Assembly: GCA_025526935.1 (NCBI GenBank)
Contig: JAHLKD010000081.1
Coordinates: 186,001 to 250,000, forward strand
Length of the DNA: 64,000 bases
Source of the DNA: Cladochytrium replicatum
Taxonomy: Eukaryota; Chytridiomycota; Chytridiomycetes; Cladochytriales; Cladochytriaceae
Direction: 5' to 3'
The notes under the pieces are model-generated. The model was not told where the DNA came from, ran no database searches, and saw nothing but the letters and a program-made list of their open reading frames with translations. The translations under genes and the position numbers were made by a program. Below, in pieces: positions 23,006 to 34,974 of the stretch. The stretch's first letter is position 1; each line of letters opens with the position of its first letter.

Positions 23006-24065
23006 ACCTTATTCTTATCTATTAAATAATCTCACTTCTAGCTTCTCAGGTTGTATGAAGAATGGAGTTATTATTTTTAAGAAGAAGAGTATTGACAAGG
23101 AAATATCAGAGCAAATTTATGTTGAATACCAATCAGATATAGGATATACTTCTTGGGTGACTAATTCAAATTGAAACCAATATTCGACAAATGAAAAAAT
23201 AGGAAATGTTTGCTTCAGTAAATCCAGAAATGAAAAGATTAAATGAGTACTTTGGGAAGAAGTTTTTTAATGTAGTACTATGTGAAATGATTGATATATT
23301 TTGTGAACAATTGGTGCAACAGTTTCGGTCAGAATCAATATATTCAGTAACCAGATCTGATCTGAGTTAGAGATAAGTTTCAACTAGTCAGTGTCAAGAC
23401 ATGGATAATTATGAGGTAGCTGCTGTATTACCATACATCTCAGATGTATCCTTTGTTCAACCGTTATATTTTGCTTTTATTAAGGCAAATTGTTCATTAT
23501 TTGATAATCATTATAACGATACAAACATATGACATTCAGAATATGAGAACATCTAACTTGTACACTTAGGGATTGTGAGTGTATCGATGTAGCATACTCA
23601 GTTATGATGACCAAGATTTGTTTTGCTGAGAATCAAAAACAATGAGCTAGAGGCTGAGCTAATATCAAAAGAGAAAAAAATAAAAGAGTTGAGGTTTGTA
23701 ATTTCAGCTTTCAAAGATCTAACTGATCCATTGGAAATCTAGAGATCGTGTCAATTTACAAGGATATGAGTTTGATAATTCTCAGACAGACTTTGGAAAA
23801 AGACATGATCTTCATTATTATGATATTGCACACTCAAAGTTTCAACTAGTTGACTTTTGCATCTAGCCAGTTGGAGATAAGAACGGTAGAAATGAACTCC
23901 AATTCTGAGAAGTTAAAAGAGACAACTTCTGGATTAGCATCAAAAGCATGAACATCAACAGTAAGCTGGATATCACTCCACATAACTTATTAAAACTGAG
24001 AAATAACCTGCTGGATAGAACAGATCCCAGATGACTGTAGTGTATGAGTTATGTGTCAAACGTAG
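23006..24065. other. A/T-rich decayed DNA
   Basis: Short frames rich in Lys, Asn and Glu are broken at every scale. It may be internal sequence of the neighbouring retroelements, but no protease, integrase or reverse transcriptase motif is left. Confidence 0.4.
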
Positions 24066-24475
24066 TGTATGAGCTTGTTGGATTATGAACATCACAGGAC
24101 TCTATGACTACAGTACTTTAACAACCATACACATAACACACTACAACATAACAGATAGGCTGGAGTCGTCCATAGTTCTCTATGCAGGATACAAAGGGAC
24201 CTGTCAGTTCTAGTCGTTAAGTATATAACAATAGTTTACTTGGGAAGAGTATGATGGTGGAAACGTGTACTTACGTTTTTTCTATGTTGTTACCACATAT
24301 AGTAGTATTACTTATTACGTGTTACTTCAGTCCAAAGGTATTCTTTATCTGATTGACGTACTGTTAGAAATCACAGTAATATTAACTTATTTGGAACAGT
24401 AGTTTAGTATCAAGCCATACTGCTATATAAGAGTATGCAACGCTGATTGAATGGCGTCTATGAGTCTCAAAAACT
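24066..24475 (+). mobile_element. LTR-like segment of a copia-type remnant
   Basis: This segment aligns along its length to the reverse complement of 31768-32193. Shared blocks include ACAGGCTGGAG-like, CTACCACATAT-like and CTGCTATATAAG-like stretches and the GATTGAATGGCGT end. Both start TGT and contain a TATA-like TATATAAG about 50 bp from the end. Divergence is high. The other arm is in opposite orientation, so these are separate insertions, not one element's two LTRs. Confidence 0.65.
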
Positions 24476-24639
24476 ACTCTACGCAATCACGTTCGAATGA
24501 TACTCTCCTCCTACTACAGCCGATTCACCACAGTATGCCATATAACAATTATCGACATTCTATCAACGGTCATTGAGGATCAAACATCAATCGAGACGTA
24601 GACATCACCTGGTCGTTTTCTCAACTGAGAATCAGTTCA

Positions 24640-25141
24640 ACAATGTCATCTTACTCAATGTCTACAAAGCTGAAACCTTTCAGTAGAGCTTCTCTTCATG
24701 AATTCTAGGTCTTCCTCAAGGACGTCAAGGCTTTTGCCGAATCGAAGGGATGCATTCAACTTCTGTACTGAAATCCAAGTGCGGAACTCAACTTGTTTAA
24801 AGTCAACTACCTCAAATTCCGGTGCAGTACAAGCTCCACCTGTGGGAGCTGATCAGAACGCAGTCAATGCATTCCAGCGACAAGTCACAGCTTTTAGCGC
24901 AGAAATGGAGGCCTAGGGTTAGTTCATCTCGTACCAATGTACTTGGTAGATATTGTGCAGAAAAGGTACTATCCGTTGCACTTCAACCCTCACCAGCACA
25001 TGTGAAGGAACTGAATGGAGTAGCTGGGGGAAATGTTCGTTCAATCAAGGAATTATCAGAAGCAATGCTGCTACAATGTGGATTTCCTCTGCATGCTATT
25101 CCCTGTCCTGTTCTTCGTATGTCAGCAACATGACCACTTAA
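24640..25141 (+). pseudogene. gag 5' remnant of a Ty1/copia element
   Basis: Downstream of the LTR-like segment, frames broken by stops match the gag start of the copy at 30.6-31.6 kb, for example the frame containing SSRTSRLLPNRRDAF against TLKTSRPLLSRRDVL, and a shared Gln/Tyr/Leu-rich region. No full frame, zinc knuckle or pol region survives. It ends about 80 bp from the 3' end of the IleRS gene. Confidence 0.55.
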
Positions 25142-25221
25142 ATTGGACAATTGAAATACATCCCTCTATTTCAATGTACAACAAGACCATCTCAACTACA
25201 CATATTGCATAATAGCAGTAT

Positions 25222-28200
25222 CTATTTATCTCTTGCCAGGAGAAGTATGAATTTGGAACTCTCAACCTGTCAGAGAACGTCAATAAAAAATGAAACATTT
25301 GTTTAGCAAAATAACCACCTCTTGAACTTCTCTGGCTATTTCAGCTAGTCCAGAGTCTGGGAACTCTGACAATGGCCTCAAGGGAACCTTCAGCTGCTTC
25401 AACAAGAAGTCTTTCTGTGACACCAAGACATTGGCAAGCCCTTCCTTAGGATCAATCTCCATCTGATAGAAGTATGCAACGTCATCAGTAATCTGAAGTC
25501 CAGCCTGGTAGGATTTGAAAGGTGAGCATATTCACGTAACTGTGTATAAACACTATTATCTACCTTCTTCCTGAGACGCTGAACACGGTTCATTATTTCA
25601 CGAGCAAGACCTTCCTGAACCAATATCTCGTCTTGAACAATGTCGAGAATAACCAAAACATCCTTGGATGATTGTGCTTCGTAATTTGGAGAGTCCTTGA
25701 ACTCACGCACAATCTGCACTTGACATGAGTAAGAATCTAACAACCTGAATAATTAAAAAGCACTCGCCAGCAAGTCCTCCTCCTGGAACTCGTAGCCTGC
25801 AAGCTTGAGCTTCTTTGTCTTGACGTACTCCGTAATCGTCGCTTCATCCAACTTAGCGAAAGCCTTACGCACAGGATCGTACGCCTTTTGAAGCTTCTGA
25901 CCCAACGCTTTGTGGTCTGGAAGAAGCTTGTACGAAATACCAAACTGTGATTCATCCTTGGTGAGCGTGATGGTGCGGACATTGAGCTCCTCGACAATGT
26001 AGGATTCGAGCGATCGGATGTCGGCGTGGAACTGGTCGCTGGGGTGGATCACGATGAGTTCTTGGAGCGGGGTCTGGAAACAACAAACTTTGAGAAAATT
26101 GATCAGCGATCCACGATGGGGATACATACCTTGAGGGACAGGTTCTTCTTCTCCCGGATCGCACGGCCGAGTTCGATGACGGCCTGGAGACGGGAGACTG
26201 AACGCTCAATGTCCTCGTTGAAGTATTGTGACTTCACCTCGGGGAAGAGAAGGAAGTGCACGCTGCGGTCATCCGGACCCTGGTCCCAGTTTGTAGGGAG
26301 GCAGGTCTTGAGGTTCTGGTACATCAGCTCAGCAATGAAAGGTGTGAACGGGGCCTAATTTTGGAAAGGAGTTATGAGATCGACAATTTTTGCGAAATTT
26401 TACCACCAACCATGACTTTGGTCAGCGTAAGCAGGACTTCGAACAGCGTCTGGTTCGCTGTTACCGATTCTTCGACACCGTATTCACCCTTCAGACGACG
26501 GCGGTTGAATCGCACGTACCAGTTCGTGAGCTGGTCGACGAAAGCGACCAACCTCGGAGTCACCGTGTACAAACGGTAAGCTTAAAGGGGAGAAATTCAG
26601 AATAGTGATAGTGGTAGGGTATTAGAAGCGAATACCTCCCATCTCAGTTCGGACAAACTGAACCAACGATTGGGTAGATGCGAGGATCCATCGGTCCATC
26701 ACGTTTTCGGGCGTCGGTGCGTAGGGGTTGTACACAAAGTCAATGTCATAGTCCTGTATTCAAATAATAATTTCATGACACGCTCAGGATAACGCTCTTT
26801 GTACAAACCTTCTTCAATACTGTCAGCTGCGAGAAGAAGAAACGGTAAGCGTTGTACCATGGCAAGAACGCCTTTGCGGTGAGCTGCTTGATGCCGGGCT
26901 CACTGAATCGCAATGTATCGGCACGCACGGCAGGTGAAGTGATCAAGTACAGTCTGAAAAGAAGCATGGGTTAGTTCCTTTCCAATTTAGTATACGAAAT
27001 CATGCTCACCGCAGCGCATCTGCACCGTGATTGTTCATCACATCGGTGGGGTCGGGGTAGTTCTTGAGACGCTTGCTCATTTTCTTGCCGTCGCTGAGGT
27101 ACGAATGATAATAAGCTCTGAGTTGGGTTGAATAACATTCTCCCAAACCTTGCAAGCACCATTCCGTTCACAATGACATTCTGGAACGGCGGTTTATCGA
27201 AGAGATGCGTGGACAAGACCATCAATGTGTAGAACCATCCACGCGTTTGGTCGAGCCCTTCAGCGATGAATTGAGCCGGGAAGGACTTCTCAAATTCTTC
27301 CTTTCCTTCAAACGGATAGTGCTTCTGCGCGTACGGCATGCTGAATAGATGGAATTATCAGACGCTGATTTATCTCAACGCAACTTTGGCAGTCTCACCT
27401 TCCACTTTCAAACCAGCAGTCGAAAACCTCTGGCACACGTCGAAGGACGCCTTTGCCTGTTTTTGATGGAATGGTGATGTGATCGATGCTGAAATAAACC
27501 AGTTATGATCACGGAATTCAAAGCGAAATATAAATTACGCACTGGTGACGGTGAATGTCCTCGAGCCTTTCGCATCCAGACAACTTCATCAGTTCTTCGA
27601 TGGATCCAACCGCAACGATCTGTTCATTTGACTTTTAGGTTGAACCGAACAATAATAGGTCGCGCAGGAACTTCCTCACCTCTTCGAAATCTTCGCTGGC
27701 CCACAGCGGGATAGGAGTTCCCCAATATCGATTGCGAGAGATGTTCCAGTCACGGGCACCCTCGAGCCAATTTCCAAATCGCTTTTCCTTCACAAAGTCT
27801 GGGACCCTATGAAAATGTCAGTCAGGCTCTTCGGGAATCGTGGACCAGAAGCGTACCAGTAGGTCTGGTTGTTGTTCTTCACAAGCTTGTCAGTGACGGT
27901 CGTGACACGAACAAACCAGCATGGGATAGCTTTGTAGATGAGAGGGGTATCGGATCTATTGTCAAAGTTTTTCAGTTCGCAGACAATCATAATATATTCA
28001 GAATCATTACCTCCAGCAGAAAGGATACTGGTGAGAAATCTGGGACTGACGGATAAGTCTTCCGGATGCCTTGAGGTCTTTTTGGATAGCCTTGTCGGCA
28101 TCCTAGAGCAGCGTTAACGACGTTCTAATTAAAGTTTAGTGCAAGATCATTACCTTAACATACACTCCTGAGTATGCGGAAACTTCCGAGGTATATCGTC

Positions 28201-29641
28201 CAGCCGCATCTACTGGGCACGGAACGTCGCCCTCGCCAGTGACAATGTTGTGGGCCAAGCAAACTCGCAAGTCATCCTCACCGAATCCGGGAGCATTGTG
28301 AACAATTCCGGTTCCGCTGTCATCTGTGACGTACGCATCAGCAACTACGACGAAAGCACGCGAATTCTGCAATTATTGTACCAAGTCAGAAGAATTTATC
28401 CTACACCAGGGAAGAGCAATACCTCTTTGAAGAATGGGAATACGGGAGTGTATTTGGTGCCAACAAGCGATGAACCTTTAACTTTCTCAAGGACTTTGTA
28501 CTTGGGCTCCTTCTTGTAATCTTTGTAGAAGGACTCCACTCGTGATCCGAGAAGCACGAAATTGGAGTCCGTCTCCTGGTCTGTTACGAAGCGTCAGCAC
28601 AGGCAACCACCGAGATGGATAACGCTTACCGTGGATTTTCCAGTATTCAAACTCGGGGTGGACGCAGAGAGCAAGGTTGCTGGGTAAGGTCCATGGTGTG
28701 GTTGTCCACGCAAGGAACGCTGTTTTCGGATCATCAACCATCGGGAACGACACGACCACTGATCAACGATGAAGGTCAGATTGCGAACGAGGGAAGGAAA
28801 GAAATAGTTTCGACGAACCAGCAGGGTCGATGACATCTTTGTAGTTTGATCCCGCTTCGAAGTTGGATAGTGGGGTGGCACATGCCGTCGAATAAGGCAT
28901 GATCTATAATTGAATAATGTTTAAGTAAAATATTGATTTTGGCTCCAAAATGCGATTAACTCACGCGAAAACCTCGGTAAACGTGTCCCTTGTCGAAAAT
29001 CTGCTTGAAAACCCACCACACGGACTCCATAAAGGTCACATTCATGGTTTTGTAGTCGTTCTTAAAATCAATCCACCGTCCACATCTGGTGACCGTCTCC
29101 TCCCACTCAGAGGCGTATGTCATGACAATGGAGCGACATTCTTCATTGTACGCTCCGATTCCCATTTTTGCAACATCTTCCGGTGCTTTGATTCCAAGCT
29201 TTTTGTCGATTTCGTATTCGATGGGCAACCCGTGGCAATCCCAACCAAATCGCCTTTCCACATAGTGGCCGGTGTTGTGAGCAAAACGAGTGACCACATC
29301 CTATTTCAAGAACTAAGAATGCGAAGGCAACAAGATAATCCATAATCTTACCTTGATGGTACCGGCTAAGATGTGGCCGTAGTGGGGTTTCCCAGTTGCG
29401 AATGGAGGACCGTCGTAGAATGAGTATACTGGTCGGCCTTCCGAAAGCTTCACAGAAGTTTTGAAGGCGTCGATCTCCTTCCAAAACTTGAGTATCTTCT
29501 CCTCTTCCCGTGGAAAGGAGATATTCGCCGGAACTGTTAAAGTAACGCTTCATGTTAAACTACACAGATGAGCATGGCATTCAACCACTCACTGTCTGGA
29601 ATTCCGGTCAATGGAGCTGAACCGTTTGTGTTCGAAGACAT
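25222..29641 (-). CDS. ILS1: Isoleucyl-tRNA synthetase, eukaryotic type
   Basis: Many-exon gene. The start is [17 protein letters not shown] at 29641. It continues with the class I HIGH region [20 protein letters not shown], then [20 protein letters not shown], the editing (CP1) domain with [17 protein letters not shown] and [15 protein letters not shown], the KMSKS loop ([16 protein letters not shown]), the anticodon-binding domain ([20 protein letters not shown]) and the C-terminal region. The last exon (about 25266-25222) is joined by a CAG acceptor and ends [13 protein letters not shown]. It attaches Ile to tRNA-Ile and edits mischarged Val. Start alternatives matter: the frame stays open upstream to an ATG at 29788, adding 49 residues that look like a mitochondrial presequence. 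The gene lies between two inverted copia remnants; its frame looks intact. Confidence 0.93.
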
Positions 29642-29788
29642 GATGGATCGCAAATGTGTTGATCTTCCGACAAGGTGTGAAAATTTAGGTGATTGCAGGT
29701 GTGGGACAGCCTGTTGAGCCACGACGAGAGTAGAAGTGTTTCTGATGACAAATCGAGGTGAGCGTATCCGCAACAGCCGACGCAGCAT
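29642..29788 (-). other. In-frame N-terminal extension of IleRS, possible mitochondrial presequence
   Basis: From the ATG at 29788 to the downstream ATG at 29641 the frame has no stop. The 49 encoded residues begin MLRRLLRIRSPRFVIRNTST, contain about nine Arg and no Asp or Glu, and fit an amphipathic targeting helix. Two starts in one mRNA would give a mitochondrial and a cytosolic enzyme. Confidence 0.5.
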
Positions 29789-30202
29789 GCAATACTAATA
29801 TCGAAGTGCCAATTTCGTTGACGCTGTGTTTTTTGAAGCGCAATATAACCCAGTACGGAAAGTGTGGCTTGCTGAATGGATGTTGATTATTACCACCACA
29901 GAAAGAATTCCCACTTTCAGAGCAGACGAACAAGACTATCATCAGTGAGGTGATGTGGTTAGGATTCGACGATAATTTCTAATTCTGGGAGTTATTATTC
30001 ATATTGCACTGCACACAGCCAGGCATTACCGACTGGATAACAAAAAACAAATCAAGCCAGGCAATAAGGTCAAATATGATTCTTATGACTTGAAAACAGA
30101 GGAATCAGGAACATAACCCATGATGATTTGACTTGCTGGTTGGCGTAGGCATACTAAATAACAGTAAATGAGCCATAGAGATCAGAAAAAATCACGATGC
30201 AA
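29789..30202. other. Intergenic 5' of IleRS
   Basis: IleRS promoter side. Nothing further recognised. Confidence 0.45.
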
Positions 30203-30350
30203 CACATACCGGATAAAGAACCCCAAAAAACTCTCTCAACACACTAAAGAAAAGGTATTTTTCTTGGGATCCTGGCTAACTGGTGTCAGGATTTCTCATT
30301 GGTGTCTTTGGGGTGTTGAGAGAGTTTTTTCGGGATTCTTTATCAGGTGT
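30203..30350. mobile_element. MITE-like element with long terminal inverted repeats
   Basis: About 148 bp with arms of roughly 45 bp. The left arm contains GGATAAAGAA then AAAAAACTCTCTCAACAC, and the right arm contains the same blocks reversed. The short centre (CTTGGGATCCTGGCTAACTG) is unique. It has no coding capacity. Target duplication is not evident. Confidence 0.75.
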
Positions 30351-30639
30351 AAAAGAATAATGATTCAACTATAACCAAGAAGACTTGCCATATACCTGGT
30401 GGTTGGTGTTGGGAAAATGTGTGGGAGATCTGGTATTTTGAGAGGGCAGATCCAGATGGTGGCTCTTTTTATAAAAAGTGGATGGTGTGGCCATAAGATT
30501 GTAGGCCTACCCAACCCCCTACAAAATGGGCTGAGTCAACAAGTTGTTGAGCTTATTGTTATAGGCTCATCTTGGCTTGGTTGAAACTGTTGTGGCGACG
30601 AGCGGCGTTCAACAACACAGTTGTTCGAGTGGTTGTAGC

Positions 30640-31574
30640 TGTCACTCTACAGCTGAAACAACGGTACGATCAGCCTGAACTTCCATCTGAGCCATGGATC
30701 CCACCAAGTTCTGTCTGCCTGTTGTGGTCTGCCACTTGAGCTGGTTGGTTCCCTTGTTGGGCCGGTTGCCATCCACTTGTATCATTCCTCGTAATCTGAC
30801 CCATGAACCTGTCAGTGATCGCAAATCGGTTCTTCCCTTTATAACTTGGCCACGACCCTCTCCAGTAACTTGCTATCTTTAATTTTGTCAGGATAGAATC
30901 GTAAACCAGGTTAGCAAAGTATGGGAAGAGACACATCAATGAATGAATTGCATAGCGACAAATATTTCATGCCATCAACTCACTATCTCTACAGCGGTTT
31001 GTCTGGATGGAGTCATCAACCAAGTTAGCAAAAGGATTAATAGATCGAGCATTTTGCTTATCTTTCAGCATGGTCGATTAAAAATGCTGTTGCCACAGTT
31101 GGCCCTCCATCGGCCAGGAAAACTGGCCTGTATTCCCTGGACTTGATAATAAGCGTAGTCGGGCGATTCAATGAGATTGTAGTAAACCGGGAAGCATTCT
31201 TCAATTATCAATTTTACAACTTGGTTGTTCAGGTCATCTGCGCGCCATGTAGTCATGTTGTTATTGTATTGCTGTTGGATGCTACTGTTCTCTGACGTTT
31301 GACCATTTACAGTTGCCATTCCAATTACTGACAGTGACTTGCCGCTGGAATGTGTCGATTACTGCCTGAGCTCCCGTAGGCAGATCTTGTACTGGAGCTG
31401 GAATTGGAGGTAATAGTCATAGAGCAAGCAGCGGTTCCGCCATCTTATTTTGGTATAGGAGTCAAGCACATCCCTTCTACTCAGCAAAGGCCTTGATGTC
31501 TTTAAAGTAGACCTTGAACTCATGGAGAGATGCTCCACAGAAGGGTTTCGGCTTGGTTGATGTTGTGATGACAT
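30640..31574 (-). pseudogene. gag remnant of a Ty1/copia element
   Basis: Broken minus-strand frames in the order expected for copia gag: MSSQHQPSRNPSVEHLSMSS at 31574, LYDYYLQFQLQYKICLRELR, then TTWRADDLNNQVVKLIIEEC and VYYNLIESPDYAYYQVQ near 31065-31250. A further frame (FPYFANLVYDSILTKL) follows near 30900. It is the reverse-oriented partner of 24640-25141 and keeps more of gag. No pol domain is seen. Confidence 0.6.
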
Positions 31575-31767
31575 GGTTGAATAGACTCCCAGATTTGAGA
31601 ATGATTGTGAGATATCGAGTTCCTGATTGTTGTAATTGTTTCATCCTTGATTGTTGTTGACAGAGTGTCGGTAGCTGTTATGAAGAACGCTGTGGTGAAT
31701 TGGCGTAGAAGGAGTAGGGATACTCAATTCGAACGTGATTGAGTAGAGTCAATCCTGACCTGAGACT

Positions 31768-32193
31768 CATACACGCCATTCAATCATCATTGCATACACT
31801 TATATAGCAGTTTTGCTTGATTACTAGACTACTGTTATCAATAAGTAAATATTACTATAATTGCAAAATTGTGCTTCAATCAGACAATGGATTCTTTGTT
31901 CCTACACGGGAACAAAGAATGCCCTTGGATTGACATAATGTGTGATATAAGTAATATTACCATATGTGGTAGCAACATAGAATACATGTAAGTACTCCTT
32001 TCCACTATAGTAAATACATATTACTCTTCCCGAGTAAACAATTGTTATCTGTTTAGCAATTATAACCAACAGGTCTCTCCACATCCCACATAGAGAACTC
32101 CTGGACGTCTCCAGCCTGTCTGTTATGTCGTAGTATGTTATGTGAATGGTTGAAGCGACTGTAGTAATAACATACAAAATCCAACATTCCACA
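31768..32193 (-). mobile_element. LTR-like segment of a copia-type remnant (reverse)
   Basis: Starts TGTGGAATGTTGG on the minus strand and matches 24066-24475 along its length. It lies directly upstream of the gag remnant, as a 5' LTR should. It carries an extra 13 bp near-palindromic insertion (CTTTGTTCC...GGAACAAAG) near 31890-31920 that is not present in the other copy. Confidence 0.65.
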
Positions 32194-32635
32194 GGTGCTT
32201 CGATTTCACGTGTATACAGCTGGAAGTTGAAAACTTAATATTTATCAGGAAAGCTGCGAGCGCTTCTTGATGGCTGACTTTTAGGGGGAGTACAGATGAA
32301 ATCCTTTGTGTTGCTCACTCCCATGATGGAAAACACTTGCAAGTGGAGGTGTTGAGAAAATCATTTGCATATGGGCCATTTCTTTTCTAGACGAAGTGGT
32401 GGAAGTCTGGCTCCAAAAAGTAGCCTCGTCGTTTTTAAATTGAGTTATGCTTTCTGCGACTATATGCTGAAGCAAAGCGTCTCTTTCTTACACGAGTCTG
32501 TAATTCTCTAATCGTGATCTTGGTGACAAAATTAGTTAACATCGTGGCTGGGACACCCGAAAATCCTTCACCGTCCACCGAACAGACCCTTCCCACCTAA
32601 CGAAAAGTTGCACAGAAACAACTGCAGGACGTGAT
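32194..32635. other. Intergenic, BZW promoter side
   Basis: Nothing beyond short featureless frames. Confidence 0.45.
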
Positions 32636-34389
32636 ATGAGTGGAAGAGCACAGGCACCTGCGACTGCGACATTCAAGCAAAGAAAGGTACTGCGTTTATG
32701 CACTGATGCTGGAATTTTGACAGTCCCTGCTGATCATCTTGACTTCCACAATTTTCTGTCACCAAAATCTCTATCTTGGATTCTTTCGTTTGCCGAACGT
32801 TTTTGGGAATACGTCACCCCCGAACGCTTTAACACACAGAGAGAAGCCGTCGTAAAGTACGAACCGACCGCGTTCCGTGATTCCCTCCTCGCTGTCATCG
32901 GTGAACCCACCGACAATGAAAACTACTCGCAAATCTTGGAGCAGAACGCCGAGAAGCTCGACTATAAGCGCTACGGGGAGCCTTTCTTTGAGATTACCAT
33001 TGTCGGTGGATTGATTGGTACGCATGCAAGGATGAAGTTAGGGGGCTGCTTTTTGAGATGGTGGAAGTCGGCGGTGTGATTTTGCGAGGTCGATGGGGCT
33101 GAGTTAGATCGGCGAAAACTGAGAGCATGTGTCTAAATCGTCGGTTGCTCCATAGCCCCTGGCGGAAACATTCTCGACGATGGCGCACCTAAGAACCCCT
33201 ACAGTATCTTTGCGGGTGAAACCACGGATGTGAAAGTGCGAGTAGAAATCTTGTGGTATGTCCCTGAGAGCAATTTATTCCTCGCAGTCTATTCTAATGG
33301 TAATGCCGTTGAAGCAAATTGATCCGTCGCTATAAATACTTGCAGCGTAAACTTGAGGACTGCCTTGCGCCGCTTCTTCAATATGTCAACAAATTTGGCG
33401 CAAACACAGAGAAGTTAAGCATGGCTGTCGGATATCTGATTTCCAACCAGATGGTTGCCATTACCGTGCTTCTCAACGTGATCAAGGAGCACCTGGTGAA
33501 AGAGGGTATTAAACTGGGACATGAATGGCAGTTGTTTCCGACTAATTTCGAATCTGCAGGAGTTTCATTACAGTTTGTCACCAATGTCTTCAAATACTAT
33601 CTGGAGGAGCAGTCGATCGATCACCTTGCAACCTCGCTCAAGAAGTCAGGCATGGACGACAAACTCCTCGAGTTTTTCCCGCCCAATAAGCGTGGGGAAG
33701 AGTACCTTGTGCGTCATTTCGAGGCGGAAGGGTTGACGTCTCTTGTGACGTACTACAAGAAGCGCCAGGTCGGTGCTCTTAAGGATGGTACTAAGGATAA
33801 GTTCAAGGAGATGTTCGAGAGCGGAAAGAGTCCGGTCGAGGTACATGACGCATTCATACCACACCACCTATTTGCTAAGTTCTTTTGCATTTCTTCTAGA
33901 TTGTCACTTATGCAAAACAGCAGCTCGGTACGAACAACTGGACGGAACAAGATCTTATCCCAATCGTTTGGGATGCCATGATTCTCGCTGTCGACTGGGG
34001 CACCCGTCCCGAACAGATCGAATCGCAGTTGACGAAGCAGGTCACGGTAAGCGATTCTCGGCACATTTCTGTTAAATTTCCCACCAACGCTTCAATGAAT
34101 TAAGAGCACCGCTAAAGTTCTCGCTGCGCTCTCCACGAGCGCCAAGACGGAGCTGTCTCTGATCCTCAAAGTTCAAGCGGTGTGCTACGAGGACGCGCGG
34201 TTCCTCAAACACTTCCGCAACATCATGACGCTGTTTTACAAGCACGACGTGGTGTCTGAGAGTGCTATCCTTTACTGGTACGAAAAGGGAGCGGCGACGC
34301 AGGGCAAGACGACGTTCTTGAAGCAGATGGAGCCGTTTGTGACTTGGTTGAGGTCGCAGGAGGACGACGATGATGAGGATGAGGAGTAA
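32636..34389 (+). CDS. BZW1: BZW/eIF5-mimic protein with W2 domain
   Basis: Six exons: 32636-32686, 32840-33017, 33156-33255, 33315-33840, 33900-34046 and 34105-34389, all GT-AG, give 428 residues, close to the usual 420. Landmarks in order: YEPTAFRDSLL and AEKLDYKRYGEPFFEITIVG, then the join restoring APGGNILDDGAP, KLIRRYKYLQRKLED, LVKEGIKLGHEWQ, SMDDKLLEFFPPNKR-like, FKEMFESGKSP, then the C-terminal W2 (eIF5C) HEAT domain with CYEDARFLKHFRNIMTLFYK, ESAILYWYEKGAATQGKT and the acidic tail QEDDDDEDEE. BZW/5MP proteins bind eIF2 and eIF3 in competition with eIF5 and tighten start codon choice. The acidic-aromatic W2 tail is present. Confidence 0.93.
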
Positions 34390-34747
34390 GGAAATCGAAC
34401 TGCATTGAAGGGTTTTGTGCTTTTCTTCTCGTTGTACATTTTGACTCACTCTGCACAGGATGGACAAATAAATAACGAAAACGGTGAACCGTCGACGATT
34501 CGAGGGCACGTATTTCCTAAACGTGGAATTCTAAAATGGAACATCTTCGTAAGATTAATATTTTAGACGAGAGCCACATTTTCTCAGAGAAACAATTTTC
34601 AAAAAAATTTTCCATCTGGTTTCGTCCGCACGAACTTGTGGGAGTGTGGACGAGTGCCTGTGATGTGATTGGGGCTCGTGAGAGTTTGAAGAGACCAGTG
34701 AATATGCTCTTTTGTGATGATATATACTTTCCCAAGACCCACTTGAC
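34390..34747. other. Intergenic
   Basis: 3' flank of BZW up to the copia direct repeat. No gene recognised. Confidence 0.45.
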
Positions 34748-34890
34748 CTTTTATAACTAAACACCGGAAAGACATTCAATCGACCCTAACTCCAAACAAA
34801 GACAAAATAGCAAGCCAAATAGAGATCAAGACAAACCAAAAGACGTTTCGCACGAAATTTTGGAGATCAAACAAAGTTAGCCACAATAAC
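34748..34890 (-). repeat. LTR-like direct repeat (element 3' side)
   Basis: About 143 bp matching 37177-37318 in direct orientation at close to nine in ten positions, including AAACAAAGACAAAATAGCAA and TTTTGGAGATCAAACAAAG. It lies at the downstream end of the minus-strand pol remnant. Confidence 0.75.
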
Positions 34891-34974
34891 AAAAGAAAAA
34901 AAGTCGAACGCTCCCAAAAAAACTCCAATAAAAACAGACATTTCCCAACACTTCTTAAGCCAGGTGCAAGCCAT

